The notes: a model not told the origin generated them from the sequence alone. A stretch of DNA of 64,000 nucleotides from Pseudomonas sp. G.S.17 (GCF_038096165.1 NZ_CP151076.1:4709501-4773500); one strand, 5' to 3'; shown: positions 52,750 through 62,562, counted from the stretch's first letter. Numbers and translations are program-made.

Positions 52750-53045
52750 TTTGGACTCCAATTACTCGCGAGGTCTTTGGCCCTTTCAATGTCACGGCTC
52801 TGGCTGCCTTTGTCGCCGCCACATAGCAGAATGACAAGTTCATTACCACGCAGTTGAAAATACACCCGATAGCCAGGCCCATAGTGTATCCGCAGCTCAC
52901 TGATGCCATGGCCTACAGGCTGGACATCACCTGCAAGGCCATTGGCAAGGCGAAAGATTCGCGCAGCAATGGCCGCCCTCGCCCTCTCATCCCGGAGCTT
53001 TTTTTCCCATGCCATGTAAGTGGCGGTCTGTTTGATTTCGATCAT
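52746..53045 (-). CDS. RelE/HigB-like toxin
   Basis: This 99-residue protein belongs to the RelE/ParE superfamily subgroup of addiction-module killer proteins: MAWEKKLRDERARAAIAARI, then ISELRIHYGPGYRVYFQLRG and IILLCGGDKGSQ-like closing strands. Such toxins usually cut mRNA at the ribosome. The toxin comes before the antitoxin, the order of HigBA modules. Confidence 0.9.
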   Translation of the reverse strand: MIEIKQTATYMAWEKKLRDERARAAIAARIFRLANGLAGDVQPVGHGISELRIHYGPGYRVYFQLRGNELVILLCGGDKGSQSRDIERAKDLASNWSPK

Positions 53046-53055
53046 TTGCCAATTT

Positions 53056-53071
53056 GTAGTTTATAAATTAC
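53056..53071. promoter_or_regulatory. Operator-like palindrome of the HigBA-type operon
   Basis: GTAGTTTATAAATTAC is a 16-bp palindrome with one mismatched pair, flanked by ATTTGT/ACAAAT. It lies 10 bases before the toxin start and covers a -10-like TATAAA, fitting autorepression. Confidence 0.6.
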
Positions 53072-53086
53072 ACAAATGCAAGCCCC

Positions 53087-53950
53087 TTAAGCTGTGGCTC
53101 TAATGGAACGTGTCAGCCGACTGATCCATAGCGACACCAGAATCAGCGCACCGCCGATGAACAGGCGGCTTAGTGGCTCCTGCTGATTCCAGATCATCAG
53201 ATTTATCAGCAGGCCGACAGGCACATGCAAGACGTTAAACACGGCCAACGTGGCGCCCGATACGAGGCACGCCCCTTTATTCCACCAATACATCCCCAAC
53301 GCCGTCGAACACAAACCCAGGAACAGCAAGACCAGCCATTGCTGCGGCGCGTCGGGCAGGTGTTGGGCGTTGCCGAATATCAGGAACGCGGGCAAGGCGA
53401 TGATCAGTGCGCCAAGGTAGAAATAGCCGAAGCGTCGGTAGTGCGGCAGGTCGCTTGGGTAACGCGCGACCAGATGCTTATAGAGCACTTGCCCGGCGGC
53501 GTAGGTGAAGTTGGCGACTTGCAGCAGCAGGAAACCGCCGAGGAAATTGCCGTCGATGCCGTCATAGCGAATCACTCCGGCGCCGAGCACTGCGACCAGT
53601 GCCGCCAGCAAGGCCCAAGGGTTGAAGCGTCGGTTGAGCGCGTCTTCGATCAGCGTCACGTGCAGTGGCGTAAGAATGGTGAACAGCAAGACTTCCGGCA
53701 CGGTCAATACCCGAAAGCTCAGGTACAGACACACATAGGTAATGCCGAATTGCAGCGCGCCGATCAGCAACATGCCGCGCATGAAACGCGGCTCGACCTG
53801 ACGCCAGCGGGTCAGCGGAATGAACACCAGCCCGGCGAGTACCACGCGAATCAGTACGGCGAAGTAACTGTCGACATGGCCTGCCAGATAAACGCCGATC
53901 AGGCTGAAAGAAAACGCCTGAATCAGCGTCACAAAAAGTAAATAACCCAT
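53087..53950 (-). CDS. EamA-family (DMT) transporter
   Basis: This 287-residue exporter has ten membrane segments in two EamA repeats (start MGYLLFVTLIQAFSFSLIGV; FTILTPLHVTLIEDALNRRF; WWNKGACLVSGATLAVFNVL). Members export amino acids or metabolites. ATG at 53950 is preferred over one four codons earlier because of family length. Substrate unknown. Confidence 0.88.
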   Translation of the reverse strand: MGYLLFVTLIQAFSFSLIGVYLAGHVDSYFAVLIRVVLAGLVFIPLTRWRQVEPRFMRGMLLIGALQFGITYVCLYLSFRVLTVPEVLLFTILTPLHVTLIEDALNRRFNPWALLAALVAVLGAGVIRYDGIDGNFLGGFLLLQVANFTYAAGQVLYKHLVARYPSDLPHYRRFGYFYLGALIIALPAFLIFGNAQHLPDAPQQWLVLLFLGLCSTALGMYWWNKGACLVSGATLAVFNVLHVPVGLLINLMIWNQQEPLSRLFIGGALILVSLWISRLTRSIRATA

Positions 53951-54025
53951 AAATGCCCCCATTTTCAGGCGGCGACCTTAGCGGTTTTGGGGTTTCGGTG
54001 TCATTTTTTTGTGGGAGCTGGAATA

Positions 54026-54117
54026 CGTAGGACCGGCTTTAGCCGGGAGGAGGTCAGCCCATTTGCAGCAACTGCGTCGGCAGGACGGGCGCCCTCCCGG
54101 CTAACGCCGGTCCTACG
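54026..54117. repeat. REPIN of the GGACCGGCTTTAGCCGGGAG type
   Basis: GTAGGACCGGCTTTAGCCGG and CCTCCCGGCTAACGCCGGTC lie about 45 bases apart, next to the end of the epimerase-like gene. Confidence 0.85.
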
Positions 54118-54133
54118 AGTCCGACGTTGCGTC

Positions 54134-55348
54134 TTACTCCTTGGTCAAATCCACCAACGGCTCATTGCGCACTTCGGTGCTGCGCCCGGCCTGAATGGTT
54201 TTGATCTGCCCTAAAGCCTGGTCGACCGCGCCTTTATCAGCCAGCAGGCTGTAGCTGATCTGGAACTGACGCTGTTGTTTCGGGCCGATGGTCGGCACCA
54301 GGTTCAGTGGACGCTGGTAGCGACGGTTGTAGGAAAAACTGGTGCCCGGCTCCAGCCCGGTCACGTAACCCTGGCCTTGGGTGTCGGTGTTTTTCCACAG
54401 CGAGAACACCGGCAGTTGCTGGGTATTGAAGCCCACCGCGACACCAAGGCTGCCGACCTTGTTGTGCAGCACGGTCAGCGTGTCGCCCTTGTCATCCGCG
54501 TAAGGCACCACGTTGTAGACGGTTTCATCGTAGTCCGGTGTCGGCGCGCGGTAGGTCTGCCAGTCAGCCAGATCGCCCTTGGCCTTCTCGTTGAATGGCG
54601 AGACCTGCTTCACGGGTGCTTCAAAACGCGCGCCCTGCTCCAGGAATGGCGTGCTGAAGTTACTGTGATACAGCGCCTGATATTCCTTCGGATAGTCACC
54701 ATTGTTGGTCAGCGTGTCATTGAGGGTGAAGCGCACGCTGCCGGGTTCGGTGACCAGTTCGGTCTGCACCGTGAAGTCGACTTTCTTGAATGCCTGTTCC
54801 TGGAGTTCACCCTTGAGGCTGATGGCATACGGCGGCTTTTCGTCGATGTGCAGGGTGACTTTGCTTGCCGGGATATTTGCCGCGCGACCGTGCAAGGTCA
54901 GCAGTTCGCCGTTGTCCATGCCCGGATGCCCCACCCATTCGTAACCGCAGCGCGTCACCAGCTCGTTGAAGCCTTCCAGCCAACCCAGTCCGCCACGGCC
55001 GTTGAGCTCGATGAATGCCGGGTTGACCACGTCCTTGACCGGCGAATCCCAGCCCAGGCGCACGTCGCCCACCGAAGCGCGTAACACGTTCATGCCGCGC
55101 GTGGGCACTACCGAAAGTTTCATCGTGCCGTTGTCGATATCGATGATGCTCACCCCTTCCTGACGCCCGCCGTGCAGGGTGCGCAGGGTCACGGAAAAAG
55201 GTTTGTCAGTCTTGACGCCGAGTTGGGCACTGGTGATTTGCTGGTTCTGCGCGGCCTTGTCGGCATCGAGCAAGACGTAATCCCAGGCGAAAACATTGGA
55301 AGCGGCGGTAATGGCGCCGAGGCCGAGCAGCAGGGAAAGGGGTTTCAT
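54134..55348 (-). CDS. Exported aldose-1-epimerase-like (DUF4432) protein
   Basis: This 404-residue protein has a signal peptide (1-22, ending VFA) and the galactose-mutarotase-like fold of DUF4432: SVVPTRGMNVLRASVGDVRL, GWLEGFNELVTRCGYEWVGH, GELLTLHGRAANIP and ALYHSNFSTPFLEQGARFEA. It probably binds or epimerises a sugar in the periplasm. AAGGAC precedes the ATG at 55348. The substrate is unknown. Confidence 0.85.
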   Translation of the reverse strand: MKPLSLLLGLGAITAASNVFAWDYVLLDADKAAQNQQITSAQLGVKTDKPFSVTLRTLHGGRQEGVSIIDIDNGTMKLSVVPTRGMNVLRASVGDVRLGWDSPVKDVVNPAFIELNGRGGLGWLEGFNELVTRCGYEWVGHPGMDNGELLTLHGRAANIPASKVTLHIDEKPPYAISLKGELQEQAFKKVDFTVQTELVTEPGSVRFTLNDTLTNNGDYPKEYQALYHSNFSTPFLEQGARFEAPVKQVSPFNEKAKGDLADWQTYRAPTPDYDETVYNVVPYADDKGDTLTVLHNKVGSLGVAVGFNTQQLPVFSLWKNTDTQGQGYVTGLEPGTSFSYNRRYQRPLNLVPTIGPKQQRQFQISYSLLADKGAVDQALGQIKTIQAGRSTEVRNEPLVDLTKE

Positions 55349-55463
55349 GAGGGCAGTCCTTATTGGAATTATGATTTTGCGCAACGGGTTAATCGATTCA
55401 GCTAGCAACCGAGTCTAGTCATATTTCGCAAAAATGTTGAGCGGCCCGTTAAATTCCAGACAG

Positions 55464-55502
55464 AAAAAAGCCCGATGACCGCCAAAGAGGGGTCAATCGG
55501 GC
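55464..55502 (-). terminator. Terminator of the azoreductase gene
   Basis: On the minus strand GGCCCGATTGACC, an unpaired loop, GGTCATCGGGC and T6 follow the gene by about 50 bases. Confidence 0.75.
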
Positions 55503-55554
55503 CACGCACCCAGGAGCGGCGGGCGCCAAGGGGAAATCGGTAGTGCCGCGCGGG

Positions 55555-56154
55555 TCAGGCGACCTGGGCGAGTTTGGCGATGGCCTGATTCATGCCTTTT
55601 TCAACGAAGTCGCCGCCCATGTTCAGGCCTTCGGCGTGAATGAACGTGACGTCATGGATGCCGATAAAACCCAGCACCTGACGCAGGTACGGTTCCTGAT
55701 GATCGAGGCTGCTGCCCGCATAAATGCCGCCGCGAGCGGTCAGGACAAAGGCGCGCTTGCCGACCAGCAGGCCTTGCGGACCGGTTTCGCCATACTTGAA
55801 GGTGACGCCGGCACGCAGCACATGGTCGAACCAGGCTTTCAGGGTGCTGGGGATGGCGAAGTTGTACATGGGCGCCGCGAGCACCAGCACATCCGCCGCG
55901 ACCAATTCGTCGGTCAACCGGTTGGAACGGTCCAGCGCGGCCTGCTCGCTCGCGGTGCGCTGCTGCGCAGGCTTCATCCAGCCGCCCAGCAACGTGGCGT
56001 CCAGATGCGGCACCTGCTCGGTGGCAAGGTCGCGGACCGTCAGTTGATCGTCGGGATGAGCCGCTCGCCACTGGCCAATGAACTGTTGGGTCAATTGGCG
56101 GGAAACGGAATCCTGCTGACGGGCGCTGCTTTCAATGATCAGTACGCGGGACAT
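55555..56154 (-). CDS. azoR: FMN-dependent NADH-azoreductase
   Basis: This 199-residue flavodoxin-fold enzyme begins with the FMN phosphate loop MSRVLIIESSARQQDSVS and contains APMYNFAIPSTLKAWFDHVL and LTARGGIYAG, the AzoR family signatures. It reduces azo compounds and quinones with NADH. Pseudomonas carry several copies. The LysR gene at 56690 is separated from it by a small gene on the same strand as azoR, so control by that LysR is possible but not clear. Confidence 0.93.
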   Translation of the reverse strand: MSRVLIIESSARQQDSVSRQLTQQFIGQWRAAHPDDQLTVRDLATEQVPHLDATLLGGWMKPAQQRTASEQAALDRSNRLTDELVAADVLVLAAPMYNFAIPSTLKAWFDHVLRAGVTFKYGETGPQGLLVGKRAFVLTARGGIYAGSSLDHQEPYLRQVLGFIGIHDVTFIHAEGLNMGGDFVEKGMNQAIAKLAQVA

Positions 56155-56316
56155 GGGGCGGTGCCTCCATCGAAGAATGTCTTGAGTCGATGGAGTGCAG
56201 CGTAGAGAAGGCTGTATCGATTAAAAAGCGTAAAAATCCGCTGCTAAACATCTAAAAAATTGTTTTATCGAAAGGGGCGCTCTACTCTCTTACCCAGTCT
56301 GACGCCCAACGAGCGA

Positions 56317-56631
56317 TTATTCGGGTTCGCAGTTGAGCTTGATCCGCAGCTTGATGATGCTGCGGTTGAACTTGGCCGACACGTCCACGCTTTTTTTCGC
56401 GGCGACGGTCACGCGGCGCGTCTTGGGCGCCTCCGGGCCATTCTGAAATACCACGCTGCATTTGGCCGGGACGCTGCCGTAGTTGTTCACGGTGATCGCG
56501 CCGGTATCGTAGAACGTGTCATGGCTGGTGTAGTCGATTTCGACGCCCTGATAGTGTTTTTCCACTTCGATGGGATACGCCCAGGCGCTCAGCGGCAGCA
56601 TGGCCAGCAACACACAACAGATTCTGTTCAT
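56317..56631 (-). CDS. Small exported protein of unknown function
   Basis: This 104-residue protein has a signal peptide (1-18, ending AWA) and a beta-rich mature part (DTGAITVNNYGSVPAKCSVV, KSVDVSAKFNRSIIKLRIKL) with two Cys that may form a disulfide. Similar genes are common in Pseudomonas and sometimes misannotated as phosphoglycerate kinase, which this is not. Confidence 0.78.
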   Translation of the reverse strand: MNRICCVLLAMLPLSAWAYPIEVEKHYQGVEIDYTSHDTFYDTGAITVNNYGSVPAKCSVVFQNGPEAPKTRRVTVAAKKSVDVSAKFNRSIIKLRIKLNCEPE

Positions 56632-56689
56632 CGGGCAGTCTCCAAGAGGGGACTGGCAGATTAGGACAAAGCGTAAGAAGGAGCTACAG

Positions 56690-57613
56690 ATGAAAGCGCC
56701 CCGCGTGACCCTTGATCAATGGCGCACCTTGCAAGCCGTGGTCGACCATGGCGGTTTCGCCCAGGCGGCCGAAGCCCTGCATCGGTCGCAGTCGTCGGTG
56801 AGTTACACCGTGGCGCGCATGCAGGACCAACTCGGCGTGCCGTTGCTGCGTATTGACGGGCGCAAGGCCGTGCTCACCGAAGCAGGCGGCGTGTTGCTGC
56901 GTCGCTCGCGGCAATTGGTCAAGCAGGCCAGTCAACTCGAAGACCTCGCGCATCACATGGAGCAAGGCTGGGAAGCGGAGGTGCGTCTGGTGGTGGACGC
57001 GGCTTATCCCAACGCGCGACTGGTCAGGGCCCTGACCGCGTTCATGCCCCAGAGCCGTGGTTGTCGGGTGCGGCTACGCGAAGAGGTGCTGTCCGGCGTG
57101 GAAGAAGTGCTGCTCGAAGGCGTTGCCGATCTGGCGATCAGTGGTTTCAGCATTCCGGGTTATCTGGGCACGGAAATGAGCACCGTGGAGTTCGTCGCCG
57201 TCGCGCATCCGGAGCATGCCTTGCACCAGTTGCAGCGCGAGGTGAATTTCCAGGATCTGGAAAGCCAACTGCAAGTGGTGATTCGCGACTCGGGCCGCAA
57301 TCAGCCTCGGGATGTTGGCTGGCTCGGCGCCGAGCAACGCTGGACGGTGGGCAGCCTGGCCACCGCCGCAACCTTCGTCAGCAGCGGCTTGGGTTTTGCG
57401 TGGCTGCCTCGCCACCTGATCGAACGGGAACTCAAGGAAGGCGTGCTCAAAGCCTTGCCGCTGGATAAAGGCGGCAGCCGCAGCCCGACCTTCTACCTTT
57501 ATTCCAGCAAGGACAAACCCCTGGGCCCGGCGACGCAGATCCTCATCGAGTTGATCCGCACGTTCGACACCGCGCCACTGACCGCACCTTTCGCAGCACC
57601 TCAACAAGCCTGA
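56690..57613 (+). CDS. LysR-family transcriptional regulator
   Basis: This 307-residue regulator has a standard HTH (residues 6-65: DHGGFAQAAEALHRSQSSVS) and a LysR effector domain. AAGGAG precedes the ATG at 56690; an upstream open frame overlaps the divergent gene. The alpha/beta hydrolase gene follows by 13 bases, so the two form an operon and the regulator may respond to a substrate or product of that hydrolase. Confidence 0.92.
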   Translation: MKAPRVTLDQWRTLQAVVDHGGFAQAAEALHRSQSSVSYTVARMQDQLGVPLLRIDGRKAVLTEAGGVLLRRSRQLVKQASQLEDLAHHMEQGWEAEVRLVVDAAYPNARLVRALTAFMPQSRGCRVRLREEVLSGVEEVLLEGVADLAISGFSIPGYLGTEMSTVEFVAVAHPEHALHQLQREVNFQDLESQLQVVIRDSGRNQPRDVGWLGAEQRWTVGSLATAATFVSSGLGFAWLPRHLIERELKEGVLKALPLDKGGSRSPTFYLYSSKDKPLGPATQILIELIRTFDTAPLTAPFAAPQQA

Positions 57614-57626
57614 CAAGGAGATGTCC

Positions 57627-58415
57627 ATGGCGTATTTCGAACATGACGGTTGCACACTGCATTACGAGGAATACGGCCAGGGCGCTCCATTGCTCTTGCT
57701 GCACGGCCTGGGCTCCAGCTGCCGGGACTGGGAATACCAGATCCCGGCACTGGCAGCGCGCTATCACGTTATCGTCATGGACATGCGCGGCCATGGTCGC
57801 TCGGACAAGCCCCGGGAACGCTATAGCATGCGCGGCTTCAGTGGCGATGTGCTGGCGCTGATCGAGCACTTGAACCTGCCGGCGGTGCACCTGGTCGGGC
57901 TGTCCATGGGCGGCATGATCAGTTTTCAACTGGCGGTGGATCATCCGGCGCTGATCAAGAGCCTGTGCATCGTCAACAGCGCGCCCCAGGTCAAGGTCAA
58001 GAGCGCCAATGATGTCTGGCAATGGGCCAAACGCTGGAGCCTGGCCCGGCTGTTGAGCATGGAAACCCTGGGCAAGGCGCTGGGCAAGAATCTGTTTCCC
58101 AAACCTGAACAGCCGCATCTGCGCACGAAGATGGCCACGCGCTGGGCCGAGAATGACAAACGGGCGTACCTGGCCAGTTTCGATGCCATCGTCGGCTGGG
58201 GCGTGCAGGAAAAACTCTCGCGGATCACCTGCCCGACGCTGATCATCAGTGCCGACCGGGATTACACGCCCGTCGCGCTAAAACAGGCTTACGTCGGCCT
58301 GATCCCCAATGCGAAGCTGGTCGTCATCCAGGATTCCCGGCACGCCACGCCGCTGGATCAAGCCGATGAATTCAATCGCGTCGTGCTGGAATTCATCGAT
58401 GCCGTGCCGGTCTGA
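57627..58415 (+). CDS. Alpha/beta hydrolase
   Basis: This 262-residue hydrolase has the oxyanion segment LLLHGLGSS, the nucleophile elbow GLSMGG (Ser near 93), an acid in SADRDYTPV and the catalytic His in DSRHATPLDQ. Two in-frame ATG codons lie close; ATG at 57627 has ideal spacing to AAGGAG. It may be an esterase, lactonase or C-C hydrolase. Confidence 0.9.
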   Translation: MAYFEHDGCTLHYEEYGQGAPLLLLHGLGSSCRDWEYQIPALAARYHVIVMDMRGHGRSDKPRERYSMRGFSGDVLALIEHLNLPAVHLVGLSMGGMISFQLAVDHPALIKSLCIVNSAPQVKVKSANDVWQWAKRWSLARLLSMETLGKALGKNLFPKPEQPHLRTKMATRWAENDKRAYLASFDAIVGWGVQEKLSRITCPTLIISADRDYTPVALKQAYVGLIPNAKLVVIQDSRHATPLDQADEFNRVVLEFIDAVPV

Positions 58416-58548
58416 AGCAACCCGCGGCTAAGCCCTTTGCATAGGGATCTGGGCAAAAAAAGCCAAACGTGCTTACCTTGCGCACTGGATCACAGCATGT
58501 CCGCATTGCTGATCGCAGTCGAAACCATCAATCAGGATCAACTGACCC

Positions 58549-59118
58549 ATGTTGAAAAAAATCGCTATCGCCGCCTGTTCCGTGCTCTTTGCCGCCAATC
58601 TGATGGCTGCCACCGCACCCGCCAAGCCGACCCACGTCGTGCTCGACACCAGCTTTGGCGCGATTGAAATCGAACTCGCTGATGCCAAGGCGCCGATCAG
58701 CACCCAGAACTTCCTGGGCTACGTCGACAGCGGCTTCTACACCAACACCATTTTCCACCGCGTCATTCCCGGCTTCATGGCCCAGGGCGGCGGTTTCACT
58801 GCGCAGATGAAACAGAAGCAGAACAAGGCGCCAATCAAGAACGAAGCCGATAACGGTCTGCACAACGTACGCGGCACGCTGGCCATGGCGCGGACGTCGG
58901 ATGTGAACTCGGCCACCAGCCAGTTTTTCATCAACACCAATGACAACGCTATGCTTGATCATGGCGCGCGTGATTACGGCTACGCCGTATTCGGTAAAGT
59001 GGTCAAGGGCATGGACGTGGTCGACCAGATCGTCAACGCCCAGGCCGGCATCAAAGGTGGCATGCAAAACGTGCCGTTGGACCCGATCCTGATCAAGTCC
59101 GCCAAGCGCGTCGACTGA
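58549..59118 (+). CDS. ppiA: Periplasmic cyclophilin peptidyl-prolyl isomerase
   Basis: This 189-residue protein has a signal peptide (1-20) and a complete cyclophilin domain: [33 protein letters not shown] and [17 protein letters not shown], with the catalytic Arg in FHRV. It speeds proline isomerisation in periplasmic folding. Confidence 0.94.
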   Translation: MLKKIAIAACSVLFAANLMAATAPAKPTHVVLDTSFGAIEIELADAKAPISTQNFLGYVDSGFYTNTIFHRVIPGFMAQGGGFTAQMKQKQNKAPIKNEADNGLHNVRGTLAMARTSDVNSATSQFFINTNDNAMLDHGARDYGYAVFGKVVKGMDVVDQIVNAQAGIKGGMQNVPLDPILIKSAKRVD

Positions 59119-59232
59119 GTCGAGATGTGCCAGGCCGCGTGAAATTGTTCTGAGCAATGTCAGGATCACGCGGTCTGACTGTGGGAGTTTTCTTCAAGCA
59201 AGGAGAGCCTGCGCGCAAGCAGGCGTCAGCCA

Positions 59233-61065
59233 ATGTTCTATCGTCGTTTCGAAAAACTGATCGACATCTTCCGGGACGCACCAACAGACGCCCCACCGAA
59301 TAAAGTCCTCGCTTTCTACATCTATTACCTGCGACAGGTCTGGCCAAGCTTCGCCGCGCTGTTGGTGGTGGGCCTGATCGGCGCGCTGATCGAAGTGGCG
59401 CTGTTCAGTTATCTGAGCCGCATCATCGACCTTGCCCAAGGCACGCCCGACAAGAATTTCTTCAGCATCCATGCCACCGAGCTGATCTGGATGACCGTGG
59501 TCGCGCTGGTACTGCGGCCGATTTTCGTCGGCCTGCATGACCTGCTGGTGCATCAGACCATCAGCCCCGGCATGACCAGCATGATTCGCTGGCAGAACCA
59601 CAGCTATGTGCTGAAACAAAGCATCAAGTTCTTCCAGAACGACTTCGCCGGGCGCATCGCCCAACGCATCATGCAGACCGGCAACTCGCTGCGCGACTCG
59701 GCGGTACAGGCGGTGGACGCGCTGTGGCACGTGTTGATTTATGCCATCAGCGCGCTGGTGCTGTTTGCCGAGGCCGACTGGCGCCTGATGATCCCGCTGC
59801 TGGCGTGGATCGTCGCCTACATTCTGGCCTTGTGCTACTTCGTGCCACGTGTGAAAGAGCGCTCGGTGGTGTCATCCGATGCGCGCTCCAAGTTGATGGG
59901 GCGCATTGTCGACGGCTACACCAACATCACAACGCTCAAGCTGTTCGCGCACACCAATTTCGAGCAGCAATACGCTCGGGAAGCGATCAGCGAGCAGACC
60001 GAAAAAAGTCAGTTGGCAGGCCGCGTCGTGACGTCCATGGACACCGTCATCACCACCATGAACGGCATTCTGATCGTCACCACTACCGGTCTGGCGCTGT
60101 GGCTCTGGACGCAATCACTGATCTCGGTGGGCGCTATCGCGCTGGCGACCGGCCTGGCGATTCGCATCGTCAACATGTCGGGCTGGATCATGTGGGTGGT
60201 CAACGGGATCTTCGAAAACATCGGCATGGTCCAGGATGGCCTGCAAAGCATCTCGCAACCGGTCAGCGTCACCGACCGTGAAACCGCGCCGCGCCTGGAA
60301 GTGGACAAAGGCGGCGTGAAGTTCGACGGCGTTGATTTCCATTACGGCAATGGCAACGGGATCATTCACGGCCTGAACCTGGATATCAAACCCGGTGAAA
60401 AAATCGGTTTGATCGGCCCTTCCGGCGCGGGCAAATCGACGTTGGTGAACCTGTTGCTGCGAATGTATGACGTGCAGGACGGCCGGATTCTTATCGATGG
60501 CCAGGACATTTCCCACGTAGCACAGGAAAGTCTGCGGGAAAAAATCGGCATGATCACTCAGGACACGTCGCTGCTGCACCGCTCGATTCGCGACAACCTG
60601 CTGTACGGCAAGCCCGATGCAACCGACGAAGAATTATGGGAAGCCGTGTACAAGGCCCGCGCCGATGAGTTCATCCCGTTGCTGTCGGATGCCGAAGGTC
60701 GCACCGGGTTTGATGCGCATGTCGGCGAGCGCGGCGTCAAGCTGTCCGGCGGTCAGCGCCAGCGGATCGCTATCGCGCGCGTACTGCTCAAGGATGCGCC
60801 GATTCTGATCATGGACGAGGCCACCTCAGCGCTGGATTCGGAAGTCGAAGCGGCTATTCAGGAAAGCCTGGAAACCTTGATGCGCGGCAAGACCGTGATC
60901 GCCATCGCCCACCGCTTGTCCACCATCGCCCGCATGGATCGCCTGGTGGTGCTGGAACGCGGCCAGATCGCCGAAAGCGGCACCCATGCCGAACTGCTGG
61001 CACATGGCGGTTTGTATGCAAGGCTGTGGCAGCATCAGACCGGTGGGTTTGTAGGGATTGATTAA
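59233..61065 (+). CDS. ABC exporter, fused permease and ATPase
   Basis: This 610-residue half-transporter has a six-segment membrane domain (about 35-310) and an ATPase domain (about 355-590) with Walker A GPSGAGKST, Q-loop ITQDTSLL, signature LSGGQRQR, Walker B ILIMDEATSALD and the H-loop AHRLSTIARMD. It should work as a homodimer or with a partner. Substrate unknown. The stop codon lies inside the first copy of a 146-bp tandem duplication. Confidence 0.93.
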   Translation: MFYRRFEKLIDIFRDAPTDAPPNKVLAFYIYYLRQVWPSFAALLVVGLIGALIEVALFSYLSRIIDLAQGTPDKNFFSIHATELIWMTVVALVLRPIFVGLHDLLVHQTISPGMTSMIRWQNHSYVLKQSIKFFQNDFAGRIAQRIMQTGNSLRDSAVQAVDALWHVLIYAISALVLFAEADWRLMIPLLAWIVAYILALCYFVPRVKERSVVSSDARSKLMGRIVDGYTNITTLKLFAHTNFEQQYAREAISEQTEKSQLAGRVVTSMDTVITTMNGILIVTTTGLALWLWTQSLISVGAIALATGLAIRIVNMSGWIMWVVNGIFENIGMVQDGLQSISQPVSVTDRETAPRLEVDKGGVKFDGVDFHYGNGNGIIHGLNLDIKPGEKIGLIGPSGAGKSTLVNLLLRMYDVQDGRILIDGQDISHVAQESLREKIGMITQDTSLLHRSIRDNLLYGKPDATDEELWEAVYKARADEFIPLLSDAEGRTGFDAHVGERGVKLSGGQRQRIAIARVLLKDAPILIMDEATSALDSEVEAAIQESLETLMRGKTVIAIAHRLSTIARMDRLVVLERGQIAESGTHAELLAHGGLYARLWQHQTGGFVGID

Positions 61066-61358
61066 ACCGCCGCAGTCAAATTTTGTGGGAGCAAGCTTGC
61101 TTGCGAAGGCTGTATTTCAAACGACGATCATTGTTTGATGGGCTGCCCTCTTCGCGAGCAAGCTCGCTCCCACACGTTGACCGCGCTCCAACGGCTCATC
61201 CCAAGGTCTGCCGATTGATTAAACCGCCGCAGTCAAATTTTGTGGGAGCAAGCTTGCTTGCGAAGGCTGTATTTCAAACGACGATCATTGTTTGATGGGC
61301 TGCCCTCTTCGCGAGCAAGCTCGCTCCCACACGTTGACCGCGCTCCAACGGCTCATCC
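61056..61358. repeat. Perfect 146-bp tandem duplication containing a REPIN
   Basis: Bases 61056-61201 and 61213-61358 read as identical by eye, separated by 11 bases. Each copy begins in the last codons of the ABC gene, contains an inverted REP pair (GGGAGCAAGCTTGCTTGCGA and TTCGCGAGCAAGCTCGCTCC) and ends at the last codons of the convergent gene. The whole intergenic region has therefore been doubled. Confidence 0.95.
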
Positions 61359-62483
61359 TTCAACCTGCCGATACGGCAACGCGCTGCGGGCATCCTCGGC
61401 GTAGGCCAGGATGCCCACGCGTTCCTGCTCGAGAAAATCGGTCACGGCGTCTTTCAAACCCGGATGCGTCAGGTAATGCCATGAACGGGTGATGACCGGT
61501 TCAAAGCCGCGAATCAGCTTGTGCTCGCCCTGGGCGCCCGCGTCGAAGCGCTGCAAGCCATTGGCAATGGCGTAATCCATGCCCTGATAGAAACACGTCT
61601 CGAAATGCAGACGGTCGAACTCCGCCAGGCATCCCCAATAGCGGCCATAAAAACTGTCGCCACCCAACAGGCTGAACGCCATGGCAACCGGCCGTGAGCC
61701 CTGACGCGACAGGACCACCCGAATCGCTTCCGGCATGCGCTCAGCGAGCAGGCTGAAGAATTCCCGCGTCAGGTACGGCGACTGCCCACGAATCTCGTAG
61801 GTATTGGAATAGCAGGCGTAGACAAAATCCCACAACGCTTCGCTGAGTTGCTGACCCTCAAGCCACTCGAACTCGATGCCCTGCCCCGCCACTTGCTCGC
61901 GTTCCTTGCGCATTTGTTTGCGCTTGCGCGAACTCAAGGCGTCGAGGAAATCCTGAAAATCCCGATAACCGCGATTCTGCCAATGAAACTGGCAGCCATA
62001 ACGTTGCAGCCAGCCGGGTTGCTCAGCCAGGAACGCATCCGCCAGCGGGTCGGTGAAATTGACGTGGGCGCTGGACAGCTCCTGCGCCTGCAAATAGCCC
62101 GGCAAGCCGTTGAGCAATTCGATACCGGCTTCGGGTGAGGCGCACAGGATTCGCGGCCCGCTGACCGGACTGAACGGCACCGCCACCAGCAGTTTCGGAT
62201 AGTAGGCAATGCCGGCGCGACGGCAGGCGTCGGCCCAGCCATGATCGAACACATACTCGCCGTAGGAATGCCACTTGCGATAGGCAGGCATGGCTGCGAC
62301 CAGTTGCCCGTCCTGAAAGTTGAGCAGGTGTTCGGCCCGCCATCCCGAGCGCGGGCCGAGGCTGCCGCTGTCCTCAAGAGCACTGAGAAAAGCATGACGC
62401 AGAAAAGGCGAGTCACCCGACACGAGCGCGTCCCATTGCGAGGGCGCGATCGTGCTCAGGCTGTCGGTGGTCTGTACGGACAT
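61353..62483 (-). CDS. FemAB/GNAT-like peptidogalycan biosynthesis protein (DUF482)
   Basis: This 376-residue protein matches the DUF482 group: SPFLRHAFLSALEDSGSLGP, YGEYVFDHGWADACRRAGIA, SVFGPRIL-like block, LSSRKRKQMRKEREQVAGQG and GEHKLIRGFEPVITRSWHYL. The carboxyl half is GNAT-like. Its cellular role is not established despite the family name. ATG at 62483 is preferred to a TTG two codons earlier. Confidence 0.88.
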   Translation of the reverse strand: MSVQTTDSLSTIAPSQWDALVSGDSPFLRHAFLSALEDSGSLGPRSGWRAEHLLNFQDGQLVAAMPAYRKWHSYGEYVFDHGWADACRRAGIAYYPKLLVAVPFSPVSGPRILCASPEAGIELLNGLPGYLQAQELSSAHVNFTDPLADAFLAEQPGWLQRYGCQFHWQNRGYRDFQDFLDALSSRKRKQMRKEREQVAGQGIEFEWLEGQQLSEALWDFVYACYSNTYEIRGQSPYLTREFFSLLAERMPEAIRVVLSRQGSRPVAMAFSLLGGDSFYGRYWGCLAEFDRLHFETCFYQGMDYAIANGLQRFDAGAQGEHKLIRGFEPVITRSWHYLTHPGLKDAVTDFLEQERVGILAYAEDARSALPYRQVEG

Positions 62484-62562
62484 GCGCAATTCCCCAAGAG
62501 CAGCAGACGTGCCCGGGAGTATCCCTCATTGCCGCCGATTGTTCACGACCACCGTGTCCGAT

